Below are positions 45,201 to 54,909 of a DNA stretch of 64,000 nucleotides, one piece after another (within the stretch, counting starts at the first letter, position 1; every line of letters starts with the position of its first letter). Where the stretch lies: the NCBI RefSeq assembly GCF_036634195.1, contig NZ_JAZIFY010000002.1:434001-498000 (forward strand), given 5' to 3'. The translations under genes and the position numbers were made by a program. This DNA is from Streptomyces sp. P9-A4. Its GTDB lineage: Bacteria; Actinomycetota; Actinomycetes; Streptomycetales; Streptomycetaceae. Below the pieces are notes generated by a model, which worked only from the letters and a program-made list of their open reading frames with translations, was not told the origin of the DNA and made no database searches.

Positions 45201-46101
45201 CGTACTGGAGTACGCGACGGACCTCTTCGGCCCGGACACGGCCACACTGCTCACGGAAAGGCTGGTCGCGACGCTCACGGCGGTCGCCGCCGACCCCGAG
45301 CAGCGGGTGGAGGACCTGGTGTACGGCGAACCGGCGGCCGGCGCCGACGCCACCGGCGGCCTTCTTCTCGACCGGCGGCAGCGGCGGGTGCCGGTCGGAG
45401 TGCCGGGCGAGCTGTACGAGCGCGGCGCGGTGCCGCTGCCCACGGGGCGGCGGGGCGTACGCGGCACCGACGGTGTCCTGCGCGTGCTCGGCGACACCAC
45501 GGTGGGCGGCTACGTCGTCGAGCCCGGACGGGTGGAGGCGGCGCTCGCCGCGCACCCCGCGGTGTCGGAGGCCGTCACCGCCGTGCGCGAGGACCGGCTG
45601 CTCGCCTACGTGGTCGGGCGGCCCGGCGCCGTGGCGGCCGACGGTCCCGCGCTGCGGGCCTGGGCGGCCGAGCGGCTGCCGGAGTACCTGGTCCCCGCCT
45701 CGGTGGTGACGCTGCCCGAGCTGCCGCTGACCCCGGACGGCCGTACCGATGTGGCCGCCCTCCCTGAACCCGGACACGAGCCGGCCGCGAAGGCCGCCAC
45801 AACGGGCGGGGCGCCGTGGGAGGAGCGGGTGGGCGCGCTGTTCACGGAGCTGCTCGACGGGCGCGCGGTCGGCCCGGACGACAACTTCTTCCGCGTGGGC
45901 GGGCATTCGCTGCTCGCGGTGCAGCTGGTGAACCGGGTGCGGGCGGACCTCGGCCGCGAGATCACCCTGCGCGAGGTGTTCCGGCACCCCACGGTGGCGG
46001 CGCTGGCCGCGCGCCTCGCCCAGCCGGCCGCACAGACCCCGCCGAAGACGCCGGCGCTGCGGCGCCGTACGCGGGGCGGGGCGCGGGTGCCCACCGCCTG
46101 A
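42244..46101 (+). CDS. NRPS C-T-C-(A remnant)-T without a complete adenylation domain
   Basis: 1,285 residues. C1 (about 1-430, HHVATDG from 131), T1 (Ser522 in RSGGHSLL), C2 (about 583-1010, HHIAGDG from 710), then residues about 1049-1176 that align only with the end of an A domain (VPGELYE, VEPGRVEAAL, EYLVPASVV), and T2 (Ser1222). The A remnant has no A3-A5 motifs, and its catalytic A10 Lys is Arg1167 in PDGRTD, so it cannot adenylate. Both carriers must be loaded in trans, by the stand-alone A-T (40180) or by the leading A domain of the next NRPS. Whether the remnant is decay or a docking structure is unclear. Confidence 0.9.
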   Translation: MTVIPLSFAQRRLWFLNRLDGPSSTYNAPVVLRLDGVPELPALRSALGDLARRHEVLRTVFPAGPDGEPYQEVVAEPDITLAVRECPAASLEELVACFGRESFDIGTQLPFRAALFLPEGGPGSVLVLLLHHVATDGWSLRPLLRDLTEAYAARLAGAAPEQEELPVRYTDYTLWQHEVLGDPADPDSLAREQLDHWAAALEGLPPVTPLPADRPRPTEPSHRGGTVTAEVGAEAHRGLLGLARETGTSLFMVVRAALAAALSSAGAGEDIAIGTPVAGRPEEDLYDLVGFFVNSLALRTDLSGDPTVAELVARVRDTDLAAYANEELPFDLLVEHLNPDRSLSHHPFFQVMLSMQSADAPALAALGPVMGTVETSDLAAAKFDLTVVCAERHGPAGDPDGLEVGVQYATDLFDEGTARLLLDLYVRALTAFAGRPGARLGELALVGGDERAELAARHERLAVAEAERRAAESRTGAGAGAESGDGAAVSPLGEILCGLFAEVLGLERLGADDNFFRSGGHSLLAGKLMNRVRAVIGREAGIRDLFLAPTPAGLARRMEERGGGAEKRPALRPVPAAERPERLPLSYAQRSLWFVGQLEGRSATYNIPLVRRLERPLVPGAFAAALADVAERHEVLRTVCPTVAGEPYQEILAGVRPVLGLVRAGDAAELAAEVDRAAGHVFDLAKEIPFRATLIDCAEDGGQVLVLLVHHIAGDGWSTDRLLADLSEAYEARLAGRAPGWEPLPVQYADYTLWQRELLGDGDGSEPGRNDGLLATQLAYWKKALDGLPPLIALPTDRPRPAEPTHRGALAPFRLDAETHRALARTALATGTTLFMVVQAALVALLSRHGAGPDVAVGTTVAGRGDEALNRLAGFFVNTLVLRTSADGDPRFTELLGRVREADLTAFGHQDVPFDRLVEHLNPHRSSAHHPLVQVMLQVHTAGGAAADTALSGTPVPFGAHTAKTDLTFALTAGRDRSGEPGELTGVLEYATDLFGPDTATLLTERLVATLTAVAADPEQRVEDLVYGEPAAGADATGGLLLDRRQRRVPVGVPGELYERGAVPLPTGRRGVRGTDGVLRVLGDTTVGGYVVEPGRVEAALAAHPAVSEAVTAVREDRLLAYVVGRPGAVAADGPALRAWAAERLPEYLVPASVVTLPELPLTPDGRTDVAALPEPGHEPAAKAATTGGAPWEERVGALFTELLDGRAVGPDDNFFRVGGHSLLAVQLVNRVRADLGREITLREVFRHPTVAALAARLAQPAAQTPPKTPALRRRTRGGARVPTA

Positions 46102-46117
46102 CAGGGAGTGTCCCCCC

Positions 46118-46123
46118 TAACCT
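46118..46123 (+). promoter_or_regulatory. Leaderless-type -10 hexamer for the HflX-like gene
   Basis: TAACCT, six bases before the ATG at 46130, fits the Streptomyces TANNNT position of a leaderless transcript. No ribosome site precedes the ATG. Confidence 0.5.
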
Positions 46124-46129
46124 GGGTTC

Positions 46130-46573
46130 ATGCAGCACGGTCGTCGGCGGGATCGGCGCCCGGCCCGCCGAGCGGGCCGGGCGCCGGTCCCGTTTCCGTC
46201 CGGGCCGCCGGAGGTCGAGGGTGCCCGGGTCGTGCTGGTCGGGTACTTCTCCGCGAAGGAGAAGGGCTTCGGGGCGCTGATGGACGCCGCCGCGGAGGCG
46301 TTGTCCGCGCGCGGGGCGCGGGTGGTGGGCCGGTTCACACAGCGGCGCGGTGTCTCGGACGGCGGGGTCGCGAGGATGGCGCTGCCGTTCTCCTCGCGGA
46401 CGCTGCTGCGGCTCGGAAAGGTCCGCGAGGTCTCCGAGGCCTGTGCACGGACCCGCGCCGACGCGGCGGTGTTCCTGCCGTCACTGACGGAGCGCCAGCG
46501 CCGTGCACTGACGGACGCGCTGGGCTGCCCGGCGGTGGGTCTGGACGAGGTGCTGGGCGGGGACGAGGGCTGA
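46130..46573 (+). CDS. Stand-alone HflX N-terminal-like protein
   Basis: 147 residues. After a basic N-terminus, residues about 35-140 resemble the N-terminal domain of the ribosome-associated GTPase HflX: GYFSAKEKGFGALMDAAAEAL, ARVVGRFTQRRG, RTLLRLGKVREVSEACARTRADAAVFLP, LTERQRRALTDALGCPAVGLDEVL. The GTPase domain (G1-G4 motifs) is absent, so it cannot be a translational GTPase. Such small proteins could bind ribosomes or nucleotides. It sits inside the cluster, between two NRPS genes, with its own leaderless-type promoter, so it may be a resident or stress gene, or a resistance helper. The call rests on remembered similarity. Confidence 0.65.
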   Translation: MQHGRRRDRRPARRAGRAPVPFPSGPPEVEGARVVLVGYFSAKEKGFGALMDAAAEALSARGARVVGRFTQRRGVSDGGVARMALPFSSRTLLRLGKVREVSEACARTRADAAVFLPSLTERQRRALTDALGCPAVGLDEVLGGDEG

Positions 46574-46600
46574 CCCCGGCGGGGGGGGGAGAGCGCGGCC

Positions 46601-46632
46601 GGGCTCCGGGCTCCGGGCTCCGGGCTCCGGGC
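46601..46632. repeat. 7-bp tandem repeat (gggctcc)
   Basis: Four full copies and a partial of gggctcc, between the HflX-like gene and the promoter of the last NRPS. Confidence 0.8.
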
Positions 46633-46704
46633 AATCCGTACCGGACCGGCTCCGGCGGGTCCTGGTCCGGCAGCAACCACCGCTCCGGCGGCAGTATCGC
46701 CCCT

Positions 46705-46760
46705 CGATTCTGCCGCGAGGACTGCCCGCTCCCCCGGTGGGCCGCGCCTAGCGTGGAGGC
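46705..46760 (+). promoter_or_regulatory. Promoter-like element of the NRPS at 46830
   Basis: cga-t-tctgccgc (46704-46716) and ctagcgtggag (46748-46758) with a 38-base start-to-start distance, as at 54431-54484. TAGCGT resembles the Streptomyces -10 TAGRRT. No good -35 is seen, so an activator is expected. The leader to the ATG would be about 75 bases. Confidence 0.55.
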
Positions 46761-46829
46761 ACGGAGGCGAGTGGCACGGACGACGCCACCGGCCCCGCCC
46801 CCATCCCGTTCCCGCCTGGAGGATTCACG

Positions 46830-49800
46830 ATGCCCGCACCCGAGCCGATGTTCCTCGACGGCGGCCCCGCGGTGCGGCCCGCGCCGCGCGTGCTCGACCT
46901 GATCGACGCGCGGGTCGCGGCGGACCCCGGGCGGCTCGCGCTCGTGCACGGCGACGAGCGGCTGACGTACGGCGAGCTGGCCGTGGCGGTGGCCGAACGG
47001 GCCTCCGAGCTGGCCGCGCAGGGTGCGTGCCCCGGCCGGCTGGTCGCGGTGCACCGGCCGCGTGGTCTGCGGGCGATCGTCGGTCTGCTCGCGGTGCTGC
47101 GGACCGGCGCGGCGTATCTGCCCCTGGACATCCAGGCCCCGGACGCCCGCAACGCCGCGATCCTCTCCGATGCCTGCGGGGCCGACGCGCCCGAGCCGGC
47201 GGAGGTCGCCGCGCGGGGCGAGCTGGTGCTCGGCGGGCCGGGCGCCCCCGAGGACGCGGCGTACGTCATCTACACCTCGGGCTCGACCGGGACGCCCAAC
47301 GGCGTGGTCGTCGGGCACGGTTCGCTGGCCCACTTCGTGGCCGGGGCGACCCCCGCGTACGGGATCGACGGCGAGGCCCGGGTGCTGCAGTTCAGCCCGC
47401 TGCACTTCGACGCCAGCGTGCAGGAGATCTTCTGCACGCTCGGCGCCGGCGGGGTCCTGGTGCTCCGCACCGACGACATGCTCGACGTACGGGAGCTGCT
47501 CGCGGGCTGCGCCAGCCACGCGGTGAGCGTGCTCGACCTGCCTGCCGCGTACTGGCACGAGCTGGTCTACGCCCTCGAAGCCGGTCTCGTCACCCTTCCG
47601 GACTGCCTGCGCACGGTCCTGATCTATGGCGAGGCCGCGCTGCCCGAGCGGGTGGCGCAGTGGTGCCGGACGGTGCGCGGACGGGTCCGTCTCCTCAATG
47701 TGTACGGGCCGACGGAGACCACGGTCGTCGCCACGGTCGCCGATCTGTCCGCCTACGACGGCGGTCCGGTGCCGATCGGCCGGCCGCTGCCCGGTGTGCG
47801 GGGCGCCCTCGTCGACGGCGAACTCTGGCTGCTCGGCGGTGGTCTGACGCTGGGCTACCTGGGGCGTCCTGAGCTGAACGCCCGCCGGTTCACCACCCTG
47901 GGCGGCGAGCGCGCCTACCGGACCGGGGACGTGGCGAGCTTCCGCGCCGACGGCCAGATCGACTACCACGGCCGTGTCGACGACGAGGTGAAGATCGGCG
48001 GCCAGCGGATCGACCCGGCCTCGGTGGAGTCGGTGCTCTCCGGCCACCCGGGGGTCCGGGAGGTCGCCGTCGTCGCCCAGGAGGCGGAGGCCGGTGTGAA
48101 GCGGCTCGTCGCCTTCGCCGTGGTCGAGCCGGGGGTCGGGGCCGAGGAACTCCGTGATCTGGTACGGGAGTCGATGCCGGCCGCCGCCGTGCCGAGCACG
48201 GTCGCGCTGGTGCACGAGCTGCCCCGGACGAGTTCGGGGAAGATCGCCAGGAAGGTGCTGCGGACCACCGATCCCTGCCCGCCGCTGGTCCTCCTCGACG
48301 AGGCCGACCGGGTTCCGCTGTCGGCCGCGCAACGCCGCCTGTGGCTCCTCGGCCGCATGGAGGGCCCCTCGGCGACGTACAACATGCCCGTCGTGGTGGA
48401 GCTGGACGGGCTGCCGGACACCGCCGCGCTGGCCGCCGCGCTCACGGACCTCGTCGAGCGCCACGAGGTGCTGCGGACGGTGTTCCCGGCCGCCGACGGC
48501 GAGCCGTACCAGCATGTCCTGGACGCCGCCGCGCCGGTCTTCACCGTCGAGCGGTGCACCCCGGAGGAGCTGGCCGGGCGGGTCGCCGCGCGGACCGCCG
48601 AGCCCTTCGACCTCACCCGCGAGCGGCCCTTCCGGGCCCGCCTCCTCGACGCCGGCGACGGCCGGTCCACGCTCGTCCTCCTGCTGCACCACGTGGCCGG
48701 CGACGGCTGGTCGGTCGAGCCGCTCCTCCGCGACCTGGCGGAGGCCTACACGGCCCGTCTCGCGGGCCGGGCCCCCGACCGGGAGCCGCTGCCCGTCCAG
48801 TACGCCGACTACACCCTCTGGCAGCACGAACTCCTCGGCGAGACCGACGACCCCGAGAGCCTGACATCTCGTCAGCTCACCTACTGGCAGGGCACCTTGG
48901 CCGGGATCCCGGCCGCCACGCGGCTGCCCGTCGACCGGCCGCGCCCCGCCGAGCCCTCCCACGACGGGGCCACGGTCACCGCCCGGCTCGACGCCGACAT
49001 CCAGGACCGGCTGGCCCTGGTCGCGGCCGAGCACGGCGCGAGCATGCTGATGGTGCTCCAGGCGGCGCTCGCCGTGACCCTGGCCACCACCGGCTCCGGC
49101 ACCGACATCCCGCTCGGCACCCCGGTGGCGGGCCGCTCCGACGAGGCCCTGGGCGATCTGGTGGGCTTCTTCGTCAACACGCTGGTCCTGCGCACCGACA
49201 CCTCGGGCGAGCCGACCTTCGGGGAGCTGATCGACCGGGTCCGGGACGCCGACCTCGCCGCGTACGCCCATCAGGAACTCCCCTTCGACGTCCTGGTGGA
49301 GCAGCTCAACCCCGAGCGGTCCCTGGGCCGGCACCCGCTGTTCCAGGTGATGCTGACCGTGCAGGGCGGCGCGCCGGGCGGGGAGCGCGCGTTCGCCCTC
49401 GGCGGGCTGGGCGGGCGCTTCGCGGACAGTGGTCTGCGGGTCGCCAAGTTCGATCTGATGGCCTCCTGCTTCGACGGCCGGGACGAGGCGGGGAAGGCGG
49501 ACGGGCTGGAGATCTGGCTCCAGTACGCGACCGACCTCTTCGACGAGCCGACCGCCCGGCTGCTGCTGGACGTGTTCGAGCGGGTGCTGCGCGCCTGCGC
49601 CGCCGACGTCGCCGCCCGTCCCGCCGCGCTGTCGCTGCTGTCGCCGGAGGAGACGGCCGGACTCGAAGCGCGCCGCACGGCCGTCGCCGAGCTGACCGCC
49701 GCCCGCGAGGCTGCGGAGGCGCGGCACGCCGGGGACGGCTCCGGACCGGCCGCCGCCGCGCACCAGGAAGCCCTTCAGGGGCTGTTCGCCGAGGTGCTCG

Positions 49801-52800
49801 GGATCGAACGGGTGGGCGCCGACGAGGACTTCTTCTCCATCGGCGGTCACTCCATGTCGGGGGTGCGGCTCTGCAACCGCATCCGCGCGCTCCTCGGCGT
49901 CGAGGTCCGCATCCGTGACCTGTTCCTCGCGCCGAGCCCGGCCCGGCTGGCCCGCCGCATCGCGGAGGGCGGGGAGGGCTCGGACGGTACGGAAGGCTCG
50001 CCCGCCTCCGGCGCGACGGCCCCGGACACGGACGCCTCCGGTTCGGAAGGCGGGCACGGGGCCGCCCCCGAGGGAACGGCCGCCGGTCGCACCGGCTTGC
50101 GCCGCGGCCCGCTCGTCCGGGCCGCCCGGCGACCCGAGCGTCTGCCGCTGTCGTACGCGCAGCGCCGTCTGTGGTTCGTGAACGAGCTGGAGGGGGCCGG
50201 TCCCTCGTACAACATCCCGATCGTGCTCCGGCCGGCCCGCCCCCTGGAGCCCTCCGCGCTCGCCGCCGCGCTCGCGGACGTCGCCGCCCGGCACGAGGTG
50301 CTGCGGACCGTCTACCCCGCCGTCGAGGGCGAGCCGTACCAGCACGTCCTGGAGGGCGTCCGGCCCGTCCTCGACGTCGCGGACGTACCCTCGGCGGAGC
50401 TGGACGAAGTGCTGGCCTCGGCCGCCCGGCACGTCTTCGACCTGGCGCGGGACGTGCCGCTGCGGGCCTGGCTGATCACCCCCGACGACGGCGGCGGCCA
50501 GGTGCTCGTGCTGCTGCTGCACCACATCGCGGGTGACGGCTGGTCCACCGGGCCCCTGCTCGCCGACCTGTCGCTGGCCTACGCGGCCCGGCTGGCCGGC
50601 CGCGACCCCGGCTGGGAGCCGCTGCCGGTCCAGTACGCCGACTACACGCTCTGGCAGCTCGACGCGGCGCGCGACGGCCGCAGCGAGCGGGATCTCGCCT
50701 TCTGGGAGCGCCAGTTGGCCGGGATGCCGCCGGTCCTCGAACTGCCCGTCGCCCGCACCCGGCCGGCCGAGGCCACCCACCGGGGCGCCCGTGTCCCGGT
50801 GGACATCGGGCCGGGGACGCACGCCGCGCTGACGCGGCTGGCGAGGGAGACCGGCACCACCCTGTTCATGGTGGTGCAGGCGGCGCTCGCCGCCACCCTC
50901 ACCCGGCACGGCGCGGGCACCGACCTGCCGCTGGGCACGATGGCCGCGGGACGGGAGGACGAGGCACTCGGCGGGCTCGTCGGCTTCTTCGTCAACACCC
51001 TGGTGCTGCGCACCGACACTTCGGGCGACCCGTCGTTCCGGGAGCTGCTCGGCCGGGTCCGGGACACCGACCTCGCCGCGTACGCCCATCAGGAGCTGCC
51101 CTTCGACCGGCTGGTCGAGCAGCTCAACCCGCGCCGTTCCACCGCCCACCACCCGCTGGTGCAGGTCATCGTGCAGCTCCACCAGGACTACACGGCCGGG
51201 CTCGGCGACGCGGCGCTCGCCGGCACCCCGGTTCCGGTGGAGAACGGTTCCACCAAGTTCGACATGACGCTGGCCCTGTGGGAGACGCACGGCTCGGACG
51301 GCGCCCCCGCCGGTCTCTCCGGCGGTCTGGAGTACGCCACCGACCTGTACGACGCGGCGACGGCCGGTCTGCTCGCCCGCCGGATGGGGGCGACCCTGGA
51401 GGCGGTGGCGGCCGATTCCGGGCTGCGGGTGGGCGAGTTGGGGCGGCTGACGCCCGAAGAGCGGCGACTGCTGGTCGAGGAGCACAACGACACGGCCCAT
51501 GACACCGCCGCCGAGGGGCCGTTCGGTCCGGGGCCGGTGCACGTCCTGCTCACCGAGCGGGCCCGTCGTACGCCGGACGCCCCCGCCGTGACCTTCGGCG
51601 CGGAGACCCTCACCTACGCGGAGCTCGACGCGCGGGCCGACGCCCTGGCGCACCGGCTGATCGCCGCCGCCCCCGGTCCACGCCCGGCCGTGGGTGTGCT
51701 CCTGGAGCGCGGCCCGCTGCTGATCGTGGCGGCGCTCGCCGCCCTCAAGTCCGGTGCGGCGTACGTCCCGTTGGACCCGGCGCTGCCGGAGGCCCGTATC
51801 GCGATGATGCTCGCCGACTCGGGAGCCTGCGCGCTGATCACGGACTCCTCGCTCGGGGACTCGGCCTCCGTGGTGGGGGCGCGTGCGGCGGGACTGCCGG
51901 TCGTCGTGGCCGACGCCCACGGCGAGGAGGCTCACGTGCCGGGCGCTCCTGGTGTCCCGGTCGCCGCCGACGACCTCATGTACATCATGTTCACCTCGGG
52001 TTCCACCGGCCGGCCCAAGGGCGTCGGGGTCACCCACGCCAACGTGACCGCGCTCGCCGCCGACCGCGAGTGGAACGTCGCCCATCACGCCCGGATGCTG
52101 GTGCACTCGGCGATCGGCTTCGACGCCTCCACGTACGAGCTGTGGGTGCCGCTGCTGCACGGCGGCGAGCTGGTGATCGCCCCCGGCGACGGCGCCGACC
52201 TGGCCGAACTCGACCGCACCGTCCGGGCCCACGGGGTCACCGCCGCCTACTTCACGATGGGCCTGTTCCATGTGATGGCAGACGAGGGCCTGGACACCCT
52301 GCGCCTGCTCAAGGAGGTCTGGACGGGCGGGGACACGGCCTCCCCGAGCGCGCTGCGCCGGGTCCTCGCGCACTGCCCGGACACCGTCCTCGTCCACTCC
52401 TACGGCCCGACGGAGACCACCTTCGCCTCGCACAACCAGCGGTTCGGCATCGCGGACCGGGAGCTGCCCGGGGTGTACCTGGGGCGCCCGATGGACAACA
52501 CCCGGGGCTACGTCCTGGACGAGCGGCTGCGTCCCGTGCCGCCGGGGGTGCCGGGGGAGCTGTACGTCGCGGGTTCCCATGTGGCCCGGGGGTACGTGGG
52601 CCGCCCGGCGCTCACGGCCGAGCGTTTCGTGCCGGACGCGTACGGCGCGGGTGAGCGGATGTACCGCACCGGCGACCTGGTCTGCTGGACTCCCGGGGGC
52701 GAGCTGCGGTTCCTCGGCCGCGCCGACGGCCAGGTGAAGCTGCGCGGCTTCCGCATCGAGCCCGGGGAGACCGAGGAGGCGCTCGCCCGCCACCCCGCCG

Positions 52801-54065
52801 TCGGACAGGCCGTGGTCGTCGTCCGCGAGGACCGGCCGGGCGAGAAGGAACTCGTCGGCTACGTGGTCCCCCGCGCCGGCGGTACGGTCACCGGGGCCGA
52901 GGTCCTGGCGGTGGCCGCCGCCGAACTGCCCGCGCACCTGGTGCCCGCCGCGGTCGTCGTCCTCGACGCCGTACCGCTGACCGTCAACGGCAAGCCGGAC
53001 CGCCGGGCCCTCCCGGCGCCGGAGCGGCGCGCCGCGACGACCGCCGGACGGCGCCCCCGGAGCGCCCGCGAGGAGGTCCTGTGCGGCCTGTTCGCGGAGA
53101 TCCTCGGTGTGCCGGAGGTCGGCATCGACGACAACTTCTTCACCCTGGGCGGCCATTCGCTCCTCGGGGTGCGGCTGGTGAGCCGGATGCGGACGGTCCT
53201 CGGGGTGGAGCGCGGGGTCCGCGACCTCTTCCGCACCCCGACGGTCGCCGGGCTGCTCCGGGCACACGAGGAGGAGGGCGCCGACGGCGGCGCCATGGGG
53301 GTGCTGCTGCCGCTGAGCACGCGGGGCCGCCGCCGGCCGCTGTTCTGTGTGCACCCCGGGACGGGGGTGGGCTGGTCGTACGCGGGCCTCGCCCGGCACC
53401 TCGGCGACGAGCAGCCGTTGTACGCGCTCCAGGCCCGCGCCCTGGGCGAACCGGGGTACGCGCCGGGGAGCGTGGAGGAGATGGCCGAGGAGTACGTGGA
53501 GCGGGTCCGGCTCGTGCAGCCCTGGGGTCCGTACCGGCTGCTCGGCTGGTCCTTCGGCGGCACGGTGGCGCACGCCATGGCCGTACGGCTCGCGGAGCTC
53601 GGCGAGCGGGTGGAACTGCTCGCCCTGATGGACGTCCACCGGACCGGCCCCGGCACCCCCGGGCACGCCCGCGCCCTCGCGGACGCGGCCGGCGGCCCCG
53701 ACCTGTCGGACCCGGTGGCGGTCGCCGCCGCGATCGAGGCGCTGCGCCGGGAGGATCCGGTGCTCGCCGGGTTCACCGACGCGGAGCTGCGGGCGGTGGC
53801 GGGCGCCTCCCGCACCCACGGGGAGCTGATGAGCCGCTACGTGCCCCGGCGGGCCGTCACGGACACGGTCTTCTTCACCGCGCACCGGTCCGGCGAGGCC
53901 CCGGGTGAACTCGCGGATTCCTGGCGCCCTTTCCTCGACGGGCCGCTGGAGAACCACTCCGTGGATTCCACCCATCTCGCCATGACGGAACCCGAAGCGC
54001 TGCGGACCATAGGCCGTGCGCTCGCCAGCAAGCTCGATTCGTTCAGCATTTCGCACACGCACTGA
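46830..54065 (+). CDS. Terminal NRPS, A-C-T-C-A-T-TE
   Basis: 2,411 residues, ribosome site GGAGGATTCACG. Domains: A1 (about 1-490; A3 reads [10 protein letters not shown] with Asn157 for the usual Lys; A10 Lys471), C1 (about 496-925, HHVAGDG from 620), T1 (Ser1008), C2 (about 1106-1535, HHIAGDG from 1231), A2 (about 1573-2065, A3 from 1721, A10 Lys2055), T2 (Ser2110), TE (about 2170-2408, Ser2241 in GWSFGG, His2382). Pocket residues by eye: A1 D-A-Q-D-L-Y-V-V-V; A2 D-A-Y-Y-W-G-S-F-A, which recalls the aliphatic group; neither is firm. The leading A has no T directly after it, so it may load the T of the preceding protein or T1. TE releases or cyclises the peptide. Confidence 0.93.
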   Translation: MPAPEPMFLDGGPAVRPAPRVLDLIDARVAADPGRLALVHGDERLTYGELAVAVAERASELAAQGACPGRLVAVHRPRGLRAIVGLLAVLRTGAAYLPLDIQAPDARNAAILSDACGADAPEPAEVAARGELVLGGPGAPEDAAYVIYTSGSTGTPNGVVVGHGSLAHFVAGATPAYGIDGEARVLQFSPLHFDASVQEIFCTLGAGGVLVLRTDDMLDVRELLAGCASHAVSVLDLPAAYWHELVYALEAGLVTLPDCLRTVLIYGEAALPERVAQWCRTVRGRVRLLNVYGPTETTVVATVADLSAYDGGPVPIGRPLPGVRGALVDGELWLLGGGLTLGYLGRPELNARRFTTLGGERAYRTGDVASFRADGQIDYHGRVDDEVKIGGQRIDPASVESVLSGHPGVREVAVVAQEAEAGVKRLVAFAVVEPGVGAEELRDLVRESMPAAAVPSTVALVHELPRTSSGKIARKVLRTTDPCPPLVLLDEADRVPLSAAQRRLWLLGRMEGPSATYNMPVVVELDGLPDTAALAAALTDLVERHEVLRTVFPAADGEPYQHVLDAAAPVFTVERCTPEELAGRVAARTAEPFDLTRERPFRARLLDAGDGRSTLVLLLHHVAGDGWSVEPLLRDLAEAYTARLAGRAPDREPLPVQYADYTLWQHELLGETDDPESLTSRQLTYWQGTLAGIPAATRLPVDRPRPAEPSHDGATVTARLDADIQDRLALVAAEHGASMLMVLQAALAVTLATTGSGTDIPLGTPVAGRSDEALGDLVGFFVNTLVLRTDTSGEPTFGELIDRVRDADLAAYAHQELPFDVLVEQLNPERSLGRHPLFQVMLTVQGGAPGGERAFALGGLGGRFADSGLRVAKFDLMASCFDGRDEAGKADGLEIWLQYATDLFDEPTARLLLDVFERVLRACAADVAARPAALSLLSPEETAGLEARRTAVAELTAAREAAEARHAGDGSGPAAAAHQEALQGLFAEVLGIERVGADEDFFSIGGHSMSGVRLCNRIRALLGVEVRIRDLFLAPSPARLARRIAEGGEGSDGTEGSPASGATAPDTDASGSEGGHGAAPEGTAAGRTGLRRGPLVRAARRPERLPLSYAQRRLWFVNELEGAGPSYNIPIVLRPARPLEPSALAAALADVAARHEVLRTVYPAVEGEPYQHVLEGVRPVLDVADVPSAELDEVLASAARHVFDLARDVPLRAWLITPDDGGGQVLVLLLHHIAGDGWSTGPLLADLSLAYAARLAGRDPGWEPLPVQYADYTLWQLDAARDGRSERDLAFWERQLAGMPPVLELPVARTRPAEATHRGARVPVDIGPGTHAALTRLARETGTTLFMVVQAALAATLTRHGAGTDLPLGTMAAGREDEALGGLVGFFVNTLVLRTDTSGDPSFRELLGRVRDTDLAAYAHQELPFDRLVEQLNPRRSTAHHPLVQVIVQLHQDYTAGLGDAALAGTPVPVENGSTKFDMTLALWETHGSDGAPAGLSGGLEYATDLYDAATAGLLARRMGATLEAVAADSGLRVGELGRLTPEERRLLVEEHNDTAHDTAAEGPFGPGPVHVLLTERARRTPDAPAVTFGAETLTYAELDARADALAHRLIAAAPGPRPAVGVLLERGPLLIVAALAALKSGAAYVPLDPALPEARIAMMLADSGACALITDSSLGDSASVVGARAAGLPVVVADAHGEEAHVPGAPGVPVAADDLMYIMFTSGSTGRPKGVGVTHANVTALAADREWNVAHHARMLVHSAIGFDASTYELWVPLLHGGELVIAPGDGADLAELDRTVRAHGVTAAYFTMGLFHVMADEGLDTLRLLKEVWTGGDTASPSALRRVLAHCPDTVLVHSYGPTETTFASHNQRFGIADRELPGVYLGRPMDNTRGYVLDERLRPVPPGVPGELYVAGSHVARGYVGRPALTAERFVPDAYGAGERMYRTGDLVCWTPGGELRFLGRADGQVKLRGFRIEPGETEEALARHPAVGQAVVVVREDRPGEKELVGYVVPRAGGTVTGAEVLAVAAAELPAHLVPAAVVVLDAVPLTVNGKPDRRALPAPERRAATTAGRRPRSAREEVLCGLFAEILGVPEVGIDDNFFTLGGHSLLGVRLVSRMRTVLGVERGVRDLFRTPTVAGLLRAHEEEGADGGAMGVLLPLSTRGRRRPLFCVHPGTGVGWSYAGLARHLGDEQPLYALQARALGEPGYAPGSVEEMAEEYVERVRLVQPWGPYRLLGWSFGGTVAHAMAVRLAELGERVELLALMDVHRTGPGTPGHARALADAAGGPDLSDPVAVAAAIEALRREDPVLAGFTDAELRAVAGASRTHGELMSRYVPRRAVTDTVFFTAHRSGEAPGELADSWRPFLDGPLENHSVDSTHLAMTEPEALRTIGRALASKLDSFSISHTH

Positions 54066-54126
54066 AATCCCGTCCGAAAAATCCAGAACACGCCCGCGCA
54101 CATTCACAGAATTCAAGGAGACCGAG

Positions 54127-54333
54127 ATGACGAACCCCTTCGACGACACCGAGGGCACCTTCCACGTCGTGGTGAACGACGAGGGCCAGCACGCCCTGTG
54201 GCCGACGTTCGCGGACGTTCCCGCAGGCTGGGAGGTCGTCCTTGAGGCGGCCGGCCGCGAGGACGCGCTCGCCTACGTCGAGCTGAACTGGACGGACATC
54301 CGGCCGAAGAGCCTCCTCGCGCAGTACGCGTGA
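54127..54333 (+). CDS. MbtH-family protein
   Basis: 68 residues, ribosome site AAGGAGACCGAG. The signature residues are present: NDEGQHALWP, PAGWEVV and YVELNWTDIRPKSL, with the conserved tryptophans. MbtH proteins bind A domains and are needed for their folding and activity. It lies 62 bases after the last NRPS and before a strong terminator, so it ends the NRPS operon. Confidence 0.96.
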   Translation: MTNPFDDTEGTFHVVVNDEGQHALWPTFADVPAGWEVVLEAAGREDALAYVELNWTDIRPKSLLAQYA

Positions 54334-54360
54334 CGCGTTTTCGCATCACGCGTGAAGAAG

Positions 54361-54402
54361 GAAGGGCCGGGCCCCGCGGATTCCCGCGGGGCCCGGCCCT
54401 TC
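54361..54402 (+). terminator. Strong terminator after mbtH
   Basis: A perfect 19-bp stem with a 4-base loop (54361-54379 and 54384-54402), 27 bases after the mbtH stop. It separates the NRPS operon from the precursor operon. Confidence 0.85.
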
Positions 54403-54430
54403 TCCGCTTCCCGGCTTCGTATCACTGCCG

Positions 54431-54484
54431 CGAATCTGCCGCTCCAACTTCCCCTGGCACCGCTTTTCGAATTCTAGGGTGAAG
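54431..54484 (+). promoter_or_regulatory. Promoter of the precursor operon, leaderless glutamate mutase
   Basis: cgaatctgccgc (54431-54442) and ctagggtgaag (54474-54484), with the same 38-base spacing as 46710-46748. TAGGGT (54475-54480) matches the Streptomyces -10 TAGRRT and ends six bases before the ATG at 54487, so transcription should start at the ATG itself. Confidence 0.6.
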
Positions 54485-54486
54485 CC

Positions 54487-54909
54487 ATGAAGATTCTGCT
54501 GACCGGCACCGCATCCGATTCCCACACATGGAATCTGGTCTATCTGCAGCTCCTCCTGGAGGAGCTCGGGCACCGGGTCGTCAACATCGGCCCGTGTGTG
54601 ACGGACGACCGCCTGGCCGCCGCGTGCCACACGCACACGCCCGGCCTGGTGGTCATCAGCAGCGTCAACGGGCACGGCTACCGCGACGGCCTGTCGGCCG
54701 TGCGCCGGCTGCGCACCGAGCCCGGCCTCGGCACGACGCCCGTCGTCATCGGCGGCAAGCTCGGGGTCGCCGGCACCCGGGACCCCGAGCGGGCGGCCCG
54801 CCTCATCGAAGCGGGCTGCGAGGCGGTGTTCGACGACGGGGACGTCGCCGGGCTCCGTACCCTCGTGTCCGGTCTGGACCGCTCTCGGGCCCTGCGGGTC
54901 ACGGCATGA
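54487..54909 (+). CDS. Glutamate (methylaspartate) mutase S subunit, B12-binding
   Basis: 140 residues. A cobalamin-binding flavodoxin-like fold: the loop DSHTWNL at 11-17 gives the axial His13 of the DxHxxG motif (with Asn for the final Gly), then VVISSVNGHG and PVVIGGKL contribute the remaining B12 contacts. With the next gene it forms glutamate mutase, which converts L-glutamate to L-threo-3-methylaspartate using adenosylcobalamin. It is the first gene of the precursor operon and overlaps the E subunit by ATGA. Confidence 0.93.
   Translation: MKILLTGTASDSHTWNLVYLQLLLEELGHRVVNIGPCVTDDRLAAACHTHTPGLVVISSVNGHGYRDGLSAVRRLRTEPGLGTTPVVIGGKLGVAGTRDPERAARLIEAGCEAVFDDGDVAGLRTLVSGLDRSRALRVTA

Noticed and set aside
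31706..54065. Epimerase, methyltransferase or heterocyclisation domains in the NRPS proteins
   Set aside because: Looked for them between the listed domains; all condensation-type domains keep HHxxxDG and the linkers are too short for extra domains.
46335..54158. A 2,607-residue minus-strand open frame opposite the terminal NRPS
   Set aside because: It is the antisense shadow of the NRPS; its composition (Gly, Arg, His, Val) and lack of motifs are typical of GC-rich shadow frames. Similar long frames occur opposite 39994-45987, 23799-19882 and others.
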